Counted from the first letter of the stretch, positions 21,730 to 35,269 are shown. The stretch is DNA of 64,000 nucleotides from Pictodentalium vernedei (GCA_031216915.1 CM062296.1:144812344-144876343); one strand, 5' to 3'. The notes: a model not told the origin generated them from the sequence alone. Program-made: numbers and translations.

Positions 21730-21852
21730 CATGGTTCAACCATATTTCCAATTGGGTGACTTGCTCGTGTTTGACTTTGATGCCTTCGTTGAATATATGA
21801 TATCGTATATCTGTTGAGTGGAAAAATGAATTTTACATGTATTTTTTTTAAG

Positions 21853-21987
21853 CTCCAGAAGGAAATGCCATGGAACTTGATCCTACAATGGTTGGTGCTA
21901 CTGGAGGAGCATCCCCTTCTTTAGGTGCTGTTGGTGGTTTTCAGGAAACCCAGTCTCTTATGAATCACATCCCCGCATCCATGTTTG
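21853..21987 (+). CDS. OTUD5: OTUD5-like deubiquitinase, penultimate coding exon
   Basis: A 135 bp exon lies between a polypyrimidine-AG acceptor (TTTTTTTTAAG, ending 21852) and a GTAAGT donor (21988). It encodes PEGNAMELDPTMVGATGG... and ends ...NHIPASMF plus the first base of a Gly codon, which joins in phase to the exon at 39291. This low-complexity linker with SLMNHIPASMFG corresponds to the IQQMSPSAFG stretch just before the C-terminal motif in vertebrate OTUD5 (recalled, not searched). OTUD5 (DUBA) is an OTU-family cysteine protease that trims ubiquitin chains; the catalytic OTU domain must lie in upstream exons, none of which I found in this window. The partner call rests mainly on the next exon. 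Confidence 0.75.
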
Positions 21988-21999
21988 GTAAGTAGAGTG

Positions 22000-22440
22000 A
22001 ACTGCTTTTTATACGCCTGTTTTGAAAAAAAACCGAGACATATTATGTGATTGGTCCATCTGTCTGTCTGTCTGTACATCCATTCGTCCATCCTTCCACC
22101 CATCTGTCAGTCCCTCTGTCTATCCATCTGTCCATCCCTTCGTCTATCCATCTGTCCATAAACTTTTCCATTTCTGGATGATGACTTGATTTTGGATTTA
22201 CAGATCAGAACCAAAATTGGTCTGTGCCTCAGTTTTATCAAAATAAAGGTTAAGTTCAAATTGAAGTTTGGTCCGATGATTTTTACAAGAGTTATGGGCA
22301 TTTTCGACTTACATAAAAATTTTAAAAAGTCTACCAGCTTATTATGCAATGCCAGGCATAGCTCCAGTATCACACAAATCTTTGACTGTATGATAAACTA
22401 TTGTTTGCAATGTTTTATATGAACTTATGATAATATGACA
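22000..22440 (+). repeat. decayed tandem-cored element, 5' part
   Basis: TATACGCCTGTTTTGAAAAA is an imperfect 5' hairpin followed by a run of GTCCATC/TGTCTG motifs and sequence such as TTTACAGATCAGAACC and AAGAGTTATGGGC. This follows the plan of the element at 3911-5082. The 3' end was not found; it is probably truncated. Confidence 0.45.
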
Positions 22441-22445
22441 TTCAC

Positions 22446-23064
22446 TTAACCCCTAGCACTCGGGTGCTACAATAGAGTTTTCTTCAATCACTCTGTTTTT
22501 CTCTGGTTTAACTATCAATTTAAGGCCACACAAAGTAGATCTTCTGTTTCTCAGGCCATTATTTGTAAAATTGCATGTGGGCGAGCGTTTTTTTATTTTA
22601 TTTTTTATTTCATTAATTACTTCCTTGCCATCAAAAGTTCATGTTCTTGGTTCAAGTTTTAGGCCTCATAATCTACAGAATAGCACGGGTGGTGGTGTAT
22701 TTCATCCCTTGAGTGCAAGAAGGCTTTGCAATGCTAAAGTATTGCAAAGCCTTCTTGCACTCAAGGGACAAATCCATCAAATTTTTTAACTTGGGTAAAA
22801 TATCAGACATAAACCATTTAATTTTTATTTTTTTTAAGTTTAAATTGGTTATAAAAAGAGAGCAGGCGGCGGCCAAAAGGACCATGCGGGAGGGCCTGAG
22901 AAACAGATTTTTTATTTTTTTAAGCCTAACCAATTATATCTTGTTTGACAAAACTCAGTGAGCTCTGTTAAACAAGATATATTTGGTTAAATATCAAACT
23001 GCATTATGGGAAATATTTGCTGTTGAAATCTTTGCCATTTTGACATCAGTGTGCAGAGGGTTAA
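22446..23064. mobile_element. TTAA-flanked foldback MITE T, copy 1, with MITE P nested inside
   Basis: Ends TTAACCCCTAGCACTCGG and CAGTGTGCAGAGGGTTAA. The central hairpin is ATCTTGTTTGACAAAACTCA / GAGCTCTGTTAAACAAGAT. MITE P copy 1 (22522-22926) lies inside. Related copies: 39706-39916, about 43630-43695, 49575-49805 and 50300-50465. Confidence 0.6.
22522..22926. mobile_element. foldback MITE P, copy 1
   Basis: About 405 bp with imperfect inverted ends (AGGCCACACAAAGTAGATC... CTGTTTCTCAGGCC and GGCCTGAGAAACAG...TTAAGCCT) and a central hairpin around 22705-22770 (GCAAGAAGGCTTTGCAATGC / GCAAAGCCTTCTTGC). Two more copies at 38783-39213 (opposite orientation) and 46949-47356. No ORF of note. Confidence 0.75.
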
Positions 23065-23547
23065 ATATCAGGATGTACAAACTGGATAACCCTGCTTGAA
23101 GTTCCTCCAAAGCTTATCCAAAATTGTCTTGGTTAACCTTTTCTCACTCTTCTAAAAACACCCAATTCAAATTAGAGTTTCAAACAAATTTATCATAAAC
23201 TCTTTCTGACTGTTGATTGCTCTCGTTCTATTTTTGCTTTTGGTTTTTTTTTCTATTTGGTATTTATTTCTTGCCAGTAGCTGGGGAGTACTCAGAATTT
23301 AAGGGATTATGATTTCACTTGCCCAACGGGTGGTGCATTTTAAAGATCAAAGTTAAAGATCTGACCAGTTACATACTTGGTCAATGAAGGTGGAACAGGT
23401 AGATGGTGGAGACATCACTGTGTACTCGCAGAAGGAAATTCAACTGAATAATACTAAAGATAGACATTTGATCTTTATTCTGAATTGCAGGTGGCACAAC
23501 TTAAGGGCTCCACATTCTGTGTATGTGCTTCATATTATCTTTGAAAT
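23065..23547. other. nothing recognised
   Basis: Intronic non-coding sequence without a recognisable repeat. Confidence 0.45.
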
Positions 23548-23789
23548 CAAGCCAGAAAATAAGCAGACTGACATCTGCAAAATGGGGTCCCCAGAGGGTG
23601 AATTTAGTGATGCTACCCTGCACACTAAATTTACCCTCTCTGAACCTCAATCTGAATCAGGATCTCAAAACTAAACAGGAGGAGGTACCCAGAGGATAAA
23701 TTGGCCCACTGTATGGGATAGCATCATCATCAAATTCACCCTCTGGGGACCTCATTCTGCAAATGTCAGACTGCTTATTTTCTGGCCTG
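23548..23789. mobile_element. hAT-type MITE Q, copy 1
   Basis: 242 bp; ends CAAGCCAGAAAATAAGCAG / CTGCTTATTTTCTGGCCTG extend into about 50 bp of inverted similarity (GGTCCCCAGAGGGTGAATTT inside), with the 8 bp duplication TTTGAAAT at 23540-23547 and 23790-23797. Copies 2 and 3 lie at 41494-41740 and 46462-46685. Confidence 0.8.
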
Positions 23790-23828
23790 TTTGAAATGAA
23801 GGTATTAAGTCTGTGTGGATTTACCTCG

Positions 23829-23880
23829 TTAAAGTTTATGGGTGAGTGCCTGAAGGCACTCTCCCATAAATTGTAACAAG
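23829..23880. repeat. stem-loop of family U
   Basis: GTTAAAGTTTATGGGTGAGT / ACTCTCCCATAAATTGTAAC hairpin with GCCTGAAGGC at the tip. The same stem-loop is at 44810-44865 and, degenerate, at 46375-46435. Confidence 0.6.
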
Positions 23881-23959
23881 TCAAAGACAAGTGGGCAAAT
23901 TTTGATGACCGAAAATAATTCAGCACTCGACCGGTTGAAAAAACACTTGACAGAAGAAA

Positions 23960-25108
23960 GTGGAATTGGGGTTATCTTGACTCAAAAGGATTATTCACAT
24001 TTTCAGCTTCACTTGACAAAGTCCAGATAAGCTATTGCCATCACACGTGCAGAAGTCTGTTAGTCTGTTCACATTTTCTTTAGCACAGGCTGCACCTCGA
24101 AGTTCTTGTCCGATCATCAGTAAATTTCCCGTGGTGGTTCAAGGTCATGTCCAGATGAGAACGTCCCATTTTTACTGCTGCTTGGATCCGAAACCCCAAA
24201 ACCTTTAGCACAAGTCATATTTATGAAGGGATTTTATTGTTACTTTGTAGGATGACGCCATATAATATCTAGATGATAATGTCCCATTGTGGTGGCAATC
24301 AGTCAATTGTGAAACATGAAAACTTTTTGCACAGTCTACAGGTTGTATTTATGAAAGAATTTCATTGCAACTTGTTAGGATGACTCTGTATAATGTCCAG
24401 ATGAGAACATCCTATTTTGGTCTGGTTTGGTCAGCCGTGACCACTGCAGGGACTAGATTCCTTTAGCACAGTCTACAGGTTGCATTTATGAAGGGATTTC
24501 ATTGTAAATTGGTAGGATGACTCTGTATATTGTCTGGACGAGAACATCCTATTTTTGTTGTGTTCCGTCAACCGTGCCGGCTGCACAGGCATGTGACCTA
24601 AATTCCTTTAGCACTGTCTACAGGTTGTATTTATGAAGGGATTTCATTGTAACTTGCTATGATGACTCGGTACGATATCTAGATGAGACTGTCGTATTTT
24701 TGTCACGATTGAATGATCAACCATGACCACCGGATGGGTACGTGACCTAGATTCCTTTAGCAAAGTCTACAAATCGTATTTATAAAGGGATTTCATTGTA
24801 ACTTGGTAGGATGACTTGTTTTGGAATGATTTGACTCTAACTTGGTAAATTTGGTTGACATACATTAACTGTGAGGGCCACATCAGCCAAGTCCTCATTT
24901 CTTTTGTGCAGTCCACATCTCAAATTATTCTTGTTGAAAACAGCATGTAGGGTACAGAAACTTAACACATTCTCAATTATCACAATTCTTGTCTTATTTC
25001 ATAATACTTTGATAAACATTGAACATTATCCTTTTCATCCTTGATTTTGACGATATAACTAATCATCTAAACATGTATCATCTTTGGGGTTTGTTGTTGA
25101 AGCAATTT
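23960..25108 (+). repeat. tandem-cored repeat D (about 120-140 bp units)
   Basis: Begins CTTCACTTGACAAAGTCCAG; the units repeat the theme 'CCTTTAGCACAGTCTACAGG - TTTATGAAGGGATTTCATTG - TAACTTGGTAGGATGACTC - ATGTCCAGATGAGAACAT'. The tail (ATTCTTGTCTTATTTCATAA ... TTGAACATTATCC) is shared with 53880-53950. Paralogue: 50800-54000. No coding. Confidence 0.65.
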
Positions 25109-26818
25109 TTAGCTCACCTGGCCTAAAAGGCCTTGTGAGCTTTTCACATCACTTGGTTCCGTCGTCCGTAAACTTTTCACATTTTCATCTTCTCTGTAAT
25201 CGCTGAGCCGGTGTGAACCAAACTTGGCAGGAATGGTCTAGGGGGAGGTCCTCTTCAAACGATCCTCATTTTGTTCCTGTCGGCTGAAAAAACATGCTTT
25301 CAGAGGCATTCTTTCATTCTGGTTGGTGGATTTTCAAAAATCTTCTCCTCTGAAACCGCCAGGCTAAATGTTTTGATACTTCATATAAATGATGACTTGG
25401 GCACCCTCTACCAGCGATCCTCATTTAATGTTGATCAGGTTACAAACATGGCTGCAATTGCGGCTTCTAGTTACTATAGAAACCCTATGAGAAATCACAT
25501 TTTTATCTTCTGCTCTGGAACTACTGAGCCAACGTGAACCAAACCTGGAAGGGATAGTCTATGGGAGGTCCTCTACAAACGATCCTCATTTTGTTCCCAT
25601 GGGTTTGAAAAACATGGCCGCCAGAGGCATTCTTTGATTCTGGTTGGTGGATTTTCAAAAATCTTCCCATCTGAAACTGCCAGGCCAAATGTTTTGATAC
25701 TTCACGTAAATGATGACTGGGACCCCCTCTACCAGCGATCCTCATTTAATGTTGAAAGGGTTGTAAACATGGCCGTAATTGCGGCTTATAGTTACTATAG
25801 AAACCCCATGGGAAATCACATTTTCATCTTCTTTGGAACTACTGAGCCGACGTGAACCAAACCTGGCAGGGATAGTCTATGAGAGGTCTTCTACAAATGC
25901 TCCTCAATTTTGTTTCCGTGCATCGAAAAACATGGCTGCCAGAAGCATTTTTTGATTCTGATTGGTGGATTTTGAAAAATCTTCTCCTCTGAAACCACAA
26001 GGCCAAATGTTTTGAAACTTTGCATGGTTGATGACTTAGACACCCTCTACCAATGATCATTTAATGTTGATCGGGTTGCAAACATGGCTGCAATTGTGGC
26101 TTATTATTACTATAGAAACCCTATGGGAAATCACATTTTCATCTTCTTCTCTGGAACTACTGAGCTGATATGAACCAAACCTGGCAGGGATAGTCTATGC
26201 AGGTCCTCTACAAACGCTACTCATTTTTGTTAGCGTGCATCGAAAACAATGGCTGCCAGAAGCATTTTTTATTCCGATTGGTGGATTTTGAAAAATCTTC
26301 TCTGAAACCAAATGTTTTGAAACTTTGCATGGTTGATGGCTGGGACACCCTCTACCACATTCCTCATTTAATGTTAACTGTGTTGCAGACATGGCCACAA
26401 TTGCAGCTTATAGTTACTATAGAAACCCTATGGGAAATCACATTTTCATCTTCTCTCTGGAACTACTGAGCTGACGTGAACCAAACTTGGCAGGAATGGT
26501 CTGTGGGTGGCCCTCTACAAACGATCCTCTTTTTGTTCCTGTTGGTTGGAAGATATGGCCAACAGAAACATTCTCTGATTCTGATTGATGGGTTTTGCAA
26601 AAATATTCCCCTCTGAAACTACAAAGTCAAATGTTTTGAAACTTCACATGATTGAGGACTGGGTCACCTTCTACCAACGATCCTCATGTAATGTTGATGT
26701 AATGTTGCACACATGGCCACAATTGCAGCAGATAGTTACCTTGGAAAGCCTATGGGATATCACATTTTTATATGTAGTTCCAGGTGAGCGATTACAGGCT
26801 CTTTAGAGCCTCTAGTTA
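25109..26818 (+). mobile_element. Helentron-like element C with about 310 bp tandem core
   Basis: Starts TTAGCTCACCTGGCCTAAAA, hairpin with GGCCTTGTGAGCT, then CCGTCGTCCGT. There are about five units (starts near 25210, 25537, 25852, 26170 and 26476) on the theme 'GAACCAAACCTGGCAGGGAT - GTCCTCTACAAACGATCCTC - TTTTCAAAAATCTTC - AGTTACTATAGAAACCC'. It ends CAGGTGAGCGATTACAGG, hairpin AGGCTCTTTAGAGCCT, then CTAGTT. Ends are as in elements A, B, F and H but the core is unrelated to theirs. Confidence 0.7.
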
Positions 26819-27128
26819 TACTTTACCTTTAAAACCTCAAAATTCTTTTACCTAACCTTATAGCAATATCTGTCAAATGCAATTCACAAAAATTGTATTT
26901 CCAATTTTATTATTTTTTTCAACTTTTGCCTCCAATGACTCCCCCATTGGTGCAGATTTGTTGAGCTCACTCCAATGGGGGTGTTTGGAGGACAAAAAAT
27001 GAAAAATTATCCAGAGTAAAACTTAGGGTTTGTTGTTCATGCAGTTTGTGTCCTTTATCGTGTAAACTGTAAAATACTTTTTAACTCTTTATACATAAGT
27101 GTTATATCATTATCAAACCAGTGCTATT
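26819..27128. other. non-coding, with a palindromic GAGCTC core fragment
   Basis: 26930-27000 (CCCCCATTGG...TTGAGCTCACTCCAATGGGGG) is an imperfect palindrome like the cores of the piggyBac-type MITEs. Nothing else recognised. Confidence 0.45.
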
Positions 27129-28145
27129 TGGGGCTGTACAGTATACTGGCAAACTGGTAATTACCAGTATTGAGAATGATACTGGTTGAATGTCGGTATT
27201 GAATACCGGTACTGTAAAAGTACCGGTACATCGTAAGAAACAGGACTGTATTAAATTTTCAAAGTTGAAGTCAGTATATTATTGGGGAAAAAACAATCAC
27301 TGTATTCTATCATGTCTGTCATTCCCCAAATGTCAGTCACAGAAAACAGATAAATATACTACTTGAATCTCCTCCCAGACAGACAACTGCTGTTATGAAT
27401 TCCGTGTCAATCAATCTTCATTCGACCAATGAAAACACAGTTTGCTGCGTACTTGCGCTGCATAAGTTATATATAAGTAAACCTGTACCAGCAATTTGAA
27501 AATTAAACTGAAAGTTCAATATTTTGGGATTGCGTCGAATTCAGGAAATGAATACTTTGACACATTTGTGTATGTAATCTCACGTTTTTCTGTGTGGATA
27601 ATAAAATTACTGACAAAATCATTTTACAGAGTGTTTGTTTTATTTATTCTATCCCTCTCAGAAACAGATAAAATCTGAAGCCAAGCTGATCAACATTTCT
27701 ATCAACACTGTCATTGTGAACGTTGAATTTTTGAATATTGATAAGCTGTTCAATGGCAATGAAGACATGGGTTGGACGTCCCTGTCACTTTTCGTCCCAG
27801 TTTTAAAACAATGACAACCAGCAATCTAAAACTTAACTATATTTTTGTAACATCAAATATTTTTTTTTTACAGATGTTATCCCAGAAATTAATAATGAAT
27901 TCATATAAACCTAGTTTTCTTATCTTAACCCTTTCAGAACTGTGCTAACCATGCATCACATCAGGTGCAGTTTTGGGGGTATGTACATACATGGTGCAGA
28001 AACAGAAACAAAGGGAAGCCTGCACAATAATAATCCATTCAGACATTAATAATGGCCGCGTACGTGAACATTAATTACTAACACAAACATACCACTGACC
28101 ATATCTATCAACACTTAAAATGCAGTACAGTACGTGGAGAGCAGA

Positions 28146-28366
28146 TTGTAACTAAATCACTCGTGGAGTGGAGTTACCACCCAAAGTATCACTTTCGAAT
28201 TCTGAACATATGGACAAAAAACACAAGCAATGTTTCATCCAATGGTCCTCCGGGTCCAACCCGGAGGTACATTGGCTGGAACTTTGCTTGTGATTGTTAT
28301 ACTTTGCAACAAATTTGCAATTACTGTTCGGGTGGAATCTCCACTCTGCGGGTGATTTAGTGATAA
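28146..28366. repeat. small foldback element within the hAT element
   Basis: Imperfect inverted arms (TAAATCACTCGTGGAGTGGA ... TCCACTCTGCGGGTGATTTA) and an inner hairpin TCCTCCGGGTCCAACCCGGAGG-like (about 28245-28268). No target duplication resolved. Confidence 0.5.
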
Positions 28367-28761
28367 TACACTTTCCACATACTGTAGGTCATAAGAAGAA
28401 CTAAACGATGGAGAGGAAAATACAAGGTGTGAAGTGCACACACTCCATAAACAACTGTATTAATTAATATTCATGAACAAAGGAAAAATAAACACTACAG
28501 TGACAAATTGTGAGATATTTTTTTCGAACAAAAAAGCCATGGCACTTAATTGATTTCCCTCATGTCTGAGCTGTCTCTGTGATGTGATTTTAAATCAAAA
28601 TAAAATAACGCTGTACATATTTGTAGAGAATGCTTTTTTATTTAAAGATATTGGTTTAACTCTTTCAACACGAGAGGCCACTTTTCCAATCCAGGAATAC
28701 GATACGTCATAATTTCATTAAGTAGGATGGCTTCTAAGTGAATGTGTGTGGTAGAACAATT

Positions 28762-28966
28762 AATATTTTTATACTGTACCAATGACCCAGACATAGCTGG
28801 TGCTAACTCTTAAAATATAGGGCCAAACACAAATTTTGCCCCCCAATCCCCAAAATTTGCATCTAAAACTAAAGAAAACATGTCCTGAAAGGCCCTCCAC
28901 ACTTCGCCCCTACTGCGCATGCGCAGTGTCAAGGACGTTCCGAAATTGGCGCCATTAATCATTCTA
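28762..28966 (+). repeat. left terminal inverted repeat of DIRS copy 3
   Basis: Starts AATATTTTTATACTG. From ACCAATGACC onward it equals the reverse complement of the right repeat. Contains TGCGCATGCGCA at 28914-28925. Confidence 0.85.
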
Positions 28967-29859
28967 AGTTTGGCCCTTCATCAGTTAACATCTGACTGAT
29001 CTTTGTGCTTATAAATCTCAGTTTAAATGATGCCAGACACATAAATATTAGTGAAATGGTGATTCTAAGGAGGATAGAGAAGGAGGAGAGGAAAAGAATG
29101 TGTGACAGAATATTATCAGGGCTGTAACTTAAAATTTTTTAATGAAATTATGTTAAGTTACCTATTTTCAAGGCAGCAGCCATTTTGTTGTCATTCTGAT
29201 TATTTAGTTACACTGTTTTTTTAAGTGTTTTCCTCTCTCCCTGTCCTTTAAGTTCCCCCTTGCTATTCTCCCATGCTTTTGGCATAGTTTTTGTAATTAT
29301 TATTACTAAATTTTCTTGGGAGTTTTAGCTGAATAACAGATTGAATTCTGTTCTTTCCCCATGTTTACGACTTCACCTAGGGGTGGTTAGGCGTTGTGTT
29401 CTGCATCTACCATCTGATGTTCTGCAGTTTCTTCCCTGGAAGTCTCTGTTTTGCATCAGATAGTGTATTTTTGGTAACTGATTTCGGGCCTGGGTGCCTG
29501 GAGTCTTATTTTAGTGTTTTTACACTCATTGTTTACATTTTCAACAGCCCTCTGTGTGAGGGGGGGATTTCTAAAAAATAATATCTTGATGTTATTTTAA
29601 TCATAACTAGATACATTATTATTGTTCGTAAGTGTTGAATAAATTGTTTAAAATATTTTTAAAATTTTTGTCCACACTTAGGCTTGGGATCCATTGGGGC
29701 TCAACGTTACTTTTCAGAAACTTGGGCTGTTCTGAAAAAATATTTTTTCAAAATATTTTGATTTCAATTATTTTTTCTATATCAATGGATCATATTATTA
29801 TTATGTATTTTGATTGCCAGGGGTTAGTGCGAGTACCAGGACTTGTTTTCTTTTCACAT

Positions 29860-32800
29860 TGAAAGGATATTGATCAATTGTTTTAAGAGGAAGTCTTCCT
29901 CTGACTTTATTATCATTCTATATGTGGTCAGTGTACTCGCATTAACTCCTGTTCTGTATCGTATGATTTCGATGACAATATGGGAAGCGTATGTCACGGT
30001 ATGTTGTTGGGGATTTGGACACTCCGGTCCTTTCCCCGCAGGGTCACTCTACTTTATCAATTTCTATTTCAGACGATCAAGATTAGGGTGATGTATCTGT
30101 GATGTCTTCCAACAGTGTGCCTCCGTCGTCACAATTAATGAAGGGCTAGCGGAAAAGTGCTCATGTAAATACGCCAATTGCCTAAGAGGACCCTAGTAGG
30201 TTTGACGTCCGCTAGCTCGCCCGGTGTAGCGTCCATTCACCGAATGGTTCGGCAGCCGGGTTCGTCCGTTGCGGTCTAGAAGGAATTTTGGCGTGATGCG
30301 AGCACTATAAACTAACCTAATGCACACCCAGTGACGGCGGATCGGAGGGAGAACGCAGGAAGCCTTTTAGTCCGGTTCATAGCTCGTTCCGGTCCATCCG
30401 GACGGCAAGCGAGAGAGGCCCCTCTCTCGTTCAACAACATCTGGCCCCAGATGTTGTGGTACAAAATGTGTCGTAAGCGGAGCATACGTCCGTCGCTCGG
30501 GACGCTCCGTTGTATAGGCAGTCCGCTGAGACTGCTAAGGCTTCCTCTTCTCGTCCGCGCACACGACCGCACCTTGGCTGCGTGACCGCCGATATATTAC
30601 CAGCTTCGCCGATCAAGGATCCTTCGGCGACCAGGTCACACCATCCGGTAGCCAGGGACACGAGGCCTGCAGACTCCGGACGTTCACATAGGAAGTGTGC
30701 GGGAGTCAACGTACACGGAGCTTCCGGCGGCAATGCATCGTAAGACCGCTACTGCACAGGCCTCGGGAACGGACGTGCTTTCCTTAATAGCACAGTTTAT
30801 CGCAGCATCAACTGAATCTGTCGCATATATTTTATCCGACGATGCTGGGTCGGGACGCTCCGCGGAAGCGGGTACGGACGTCCGAAAGTTTCATCCGGTC
30901 CGACGGGATACCGAAAGGGATTCGGAGGATTTCGAGCTTTCCCTTTCGGAACAACATATGCTGTTGTGTATGTCATCTGACTTGGTCTTCTCCAGCTTCT
31001 TTCGTCGGACCAGAATGCTGCGATGCCGGATAAGAAACTGATAGCGTCGGTGGACTTAGAAATTTTTGGTTCGGTTCAGGGACATCGTCCCTCAGTTCCG
31101 ACATAGTCCAATAATGTCACACAAACTTTTGAATTATTGAACGACGCTATATATATTATTATTTTATGCTTGCTAACCAAGCATTTCTGGTTTCTTGTTC
31201 GAAGAGTTATGGAGATGTCTTTCAAAAGTGTGCCTCTGTCGTCATAGTTAATGAAGAGTTAGCGGCAATAAGTGCTCATGGAATATGTCTATCACCTACG
31301 GAGTGACATTCGCTAGCTCACCCGGTGTAGCGTACATTCATCGAATGGTTCGGCTGCCGGGTTCGTCCGTTGCGGTCTAGGAAGGAGATTTGGGTGATGC
31401 GAGCACTTTAATTACTTTAGTACTCACCCAGTGACGGCAGATTGAGGACAGATCGGAGGAAGCCTGTTAGTCCGGTTCCTGGCTGGTCCAGGTCCGTCTG
31501 GGCTGTGAGCGAGAGAGGTCCCTCTCTCGCCCAACAACATAGGGGACCGCATGTTGTGGTTCAGATATTTTACATTCGGAGCATATGTCCGTTGGTCGGG
31601 ACGCTCCGTTATATTGACAGTCCGAGAGACTGTCTTTAATGCTTCCTCATCCTCACACCAGGGCACACGACCGCACATTGGCTACGTGACCTCGAGTATC
31701 CGATCAGTTTCGGCATTCAGTGATTCCACGGCGAATAGGTCGCGCCATCCGGTAGCCAAGGGACACGAGGCCTATACACTCCGTTCGCTCGCATATTGGT
31801 AGTATGCACGGGGTAGCGATCACGGAGCTTCCAGCGGCAATGCATTGTAAGACCGCTTCTCCTCAGGCCTCAGTGACGGACGTGCTATCCGAGTTAGCAC
31901 AGTTGTTTCGCAGCATCCCAGCAATTGACAGTTTCTCGGTCGAATCAGGAATTATCCGACGGCGCTGGGTCGGTGCGGTCCGCGGTTGCATCAGGTACGG
32001 ACGACCGAACGCTTTATAGGGTCCGACAGGATGGCGGAAAGGGATTCGAAAGATTTCGAGTTTTCCTTTAGTAGTATCGGAAGATGCCTTTCATATCTTT
32101 TGGCATTATCTTCCAGTGATTATTATTTCGGACTTCATTGCTGCGATCTTGGATAAGAGACTTATAGCGTCATTGGACTCGGATTTTTCGATCGGTTCGG
32201 GGACATTGTCCCTGACTTACCGACGTAGTCCAATATTGTCATTACAACATGTGTTTTATTTTTCGACGCTATATATATATATACAAGCCTGCTACTAAGC
32301 ATGATAGTTTAGTTTCTTGTCCGCGTTGCTCATTTCTGCCATTTTATCATTTATACAAATAGTTTATTTTGGCAGAGCAGGGCATACCGAGAGTTCATAT
32401 GCGTCTAGACGGTGTGATTAAAACTGCATATATTCTTTTTCGCCGTTTATGTCTTTTCCAATTTCAATGTTGGGAACGACATTATGTATAGTAGACTTAA
32501 CTTAGACGCTTTATTATACGTAATCCGCCTTACTGAGGCGTTATCATTACGTCTTCAAGAAAAGATTTACGGGATATTATTCTCAATGTAATTTCTTTGG
32601 AGGGCAGTAGTTTGTTCACGTATAACTCCGCCCTTCAGTGGCTGATTGGAGTTAGTTAGACGTGACGCAGCCCTAGCTACATCCACTCGCGTGGATAGTA
32701 AGGTTAAGAACTCTCTCAGAGTCGCTTCGTTCTCGGAGGAGCTTCTCTTCGACGGCAACTTTTCGGCAATCCATGAATTGCTCGATTTACACGTTCTCTT

Positions 32801-34690
32801 GTCTATCTAGTGTTGCAAGAGATTCAGACTGGGGCAAACATTCGGTGGTTGACTCAGAGAGTGCCGCCGCAGTTGCCGGACCCGAGTGTGGCTGTTATGA
32901 CGGTTGCCAGTCATACAGATTGGGATATAATACTGATCCCTACGGATTCGAAGTGCCAGGGTCTTTGGGTTCCGCAGTCTTTTAGCAATCAGTTTTCTTC
33001 CGCGGAATAATGTTTTTTAGGCTTGCTTTATGTCATTGCATGAACATTATTCAGAAACGCATGCCCAAATTCCTGTCCTTTAATTCGACAGTAGTGGCGT
33101 ATCTCCGGAACCAGGGAGGCACTCTTTCGTTTCCGTTATTCAATTCAATTTAATGGAAAGAATCCGTCTGTTGGTTATAGTACACCAAGTTCAGTTTTGG
33201 TCCGTCATATTCCGGGTCGTCTGATTGTTTTATCGGACTCCCGTTCTCTTACGGGTCGCTTGTTGCTGTCAGAATGGACTCTCAACAAACAAGTATTCAA
33301 TCAGATTTGCTATCTATGGGAGCGCCCAATGATGATTTATTTATGACACAGCTTGCTAATCAATTGCAGACGTATGTGTTGGCTTGTCCAGATCTCTGAG
33401 CTAATATTCTTAACGCTCTATTGATCTATAGGACGGAATGATAGGATACGCGTATCCTCCGGCGCTGTTGTTTTAGCAGGTATTGCTAAGATAAACAACC
33501 ACAATACATTTCTGTTGATAGCATCTCTATCTTCACAGAGATCATGAGTAATTTTCTCTCTTGTCTACTGTGGGTTTTAACGTGAAATCTTCCTCTATGT
33601 GAGGATCTTTTTCACTGGGTAAATCGTGTCATCTTTATCACAACCTGCAAGGTCGCAACCTTCATGTATTCCGTTGTGTGGTCCGTATTGCATTGTAAGC
33701 ACTGTACTGGACGAGCTTTGGACGCGATTTCTTACTATAGGAGATCCTCTTCTTCGCTATTCTATGCGGCTAAAGTGGAGGCTCTTCCGTCGTGGTGTAG
33801 GGATCATTATGTTCATATTATTGATCCCTCCATACTACTCATTGCTATTTTTTAGTATACTTGTTCACAAGATCTACTGCAGCCTGTTATTATTTAGGTT
33901 ATAGGTTTATGTTACCTCATACCTATGCACTCTACGATAGTTTACAATTGAGTCTTTTGTCTCTTTATCCAAGTCAGTTAGTAACTTTTTGATAAATAGA
34001 CTTAGAATCTTTAGATTAAATTCCTATACGGATTTTAACTTCGGTTCTTATTTAGCTAAGTAATCATTTGAGCCTCTGGAAACAGTAGTTTTCAAATTCT
34101 GACCTTTTAGACAGTAATTCTGTTGGTTTCTCTTTTACTGTAGAGTCAGTGAGTTTCATGCACTATCGATGGATGATTTTCACTTTCATAGTTTCGGAAT
34201 TAATACTTCCGTTACTATTTAGGTTGGATTGTTGCATAAGAGTTAGGCTCCTATTATCCGGAACCTATTATTTTAAGGTCCTTCCGTCTTCGTATGGGCA
34301 TAGGCCTTTACTCTTTCCGGGTACAGTTTATGTATTTATAAACGGATTTCTGTTTATTACTATGGGCGTAAGCTTCTTCTGTCTTTGATGTCTAGTAGAA
34401 GGACGTTACGCTCCATTTTATTGTTAATGGATTCTATTAACTATCGGTACTGCTTATAGTATATCATTGACTTAGCAGTTGTGCTTAAGATTTCGGCTCA
34501 TGAAGTAAGAGTTCTTCTACTTCTTGGGCTTACATTAATAGTGTCGCTATTATAGATTTTTGAAGGCCGCTCATTGCGCTCAGCCATCCACATTCATGAA
34601 TTTTATCTCAGAAATATCGAGTCCATTTCTGGAGGCCTCTATTGTTAGGTCTATTATCTACTGCTCAGAATGTCATTCACTTAACAGTTG
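29860..34690 (+). pseudogene. decayed coding body of DIRS copy 3
   Basis: Short readable stretches resemble the copy 2 proteins: the cysteine-rich start (about 29870-30100), gag-like parts (about 30200-32760, partly repeated), RNase H-adjacent parts (about 32800-33500) and tyrosine recombinase parts (about 33650-34680). Very many breaks; no expected product. Confidence 0.7.
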
Positions 34691-35269
34691 CTACTATAGC
34701 TAGGTAGGCTGTCTGTTTCGGCAGTGTCTCCGTTCGGCTGCCCTCTTCGCTCTGGGCTATTTGACCCAGGGCAAGAAAAAGGGGGGGGGGGGGGAGGGTG
34801 TTCCCTTGGGTCACCTGTTTTACTATGAAAACAAGGGGATACCTCCTCCGGAGTTAGTAATTCTGAGCTGTTATTGGGATGGTTGTTTAGTGAGAAGTTT
34901 AGGTTTTTAAAATTCATTCAAGTCTTAGTTTTTAAAGTATAGCTTTTGAATATTGCATATGTCAACGGACATGATTATGCAATCCTCAGACACTTTTAGG
35001 AGTATAAGAGTCTCTATTCTCTAGACTTACTTTATTTATTGGCTTACTTTAAAAATTATTAGTATAAGGATTATATTGGATATTAATAGAGTACATGGAT
35101 GTATGAAGCTCAATTTTGGAAGGTGTTGTACCTTTCTAATTTATCATAAATAGGAAAGATACATGTAAGGCCTATTACTTCTTTTCCCTACAGGGGATGA
35201 CTCTATTTTATTTTATTGAGCGTATTCCATTTTGCTCTATGTCCTTGGCCCTCCAGCCTTTTTACTATT

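Noticed and set aside
22713-22961. Frames over the MITE P copies (also 47141-47353)
   Set aside because: Both strands are open around the hairpin and the peptides simply follow the element copies; no protein family.
24000-26800. CRISPR-like or satellite array reading of the tandem units
   Set aside because: Units are 120-310 bp with no short repeat/spacer pattern and lie within mobile elements of an animal genome.
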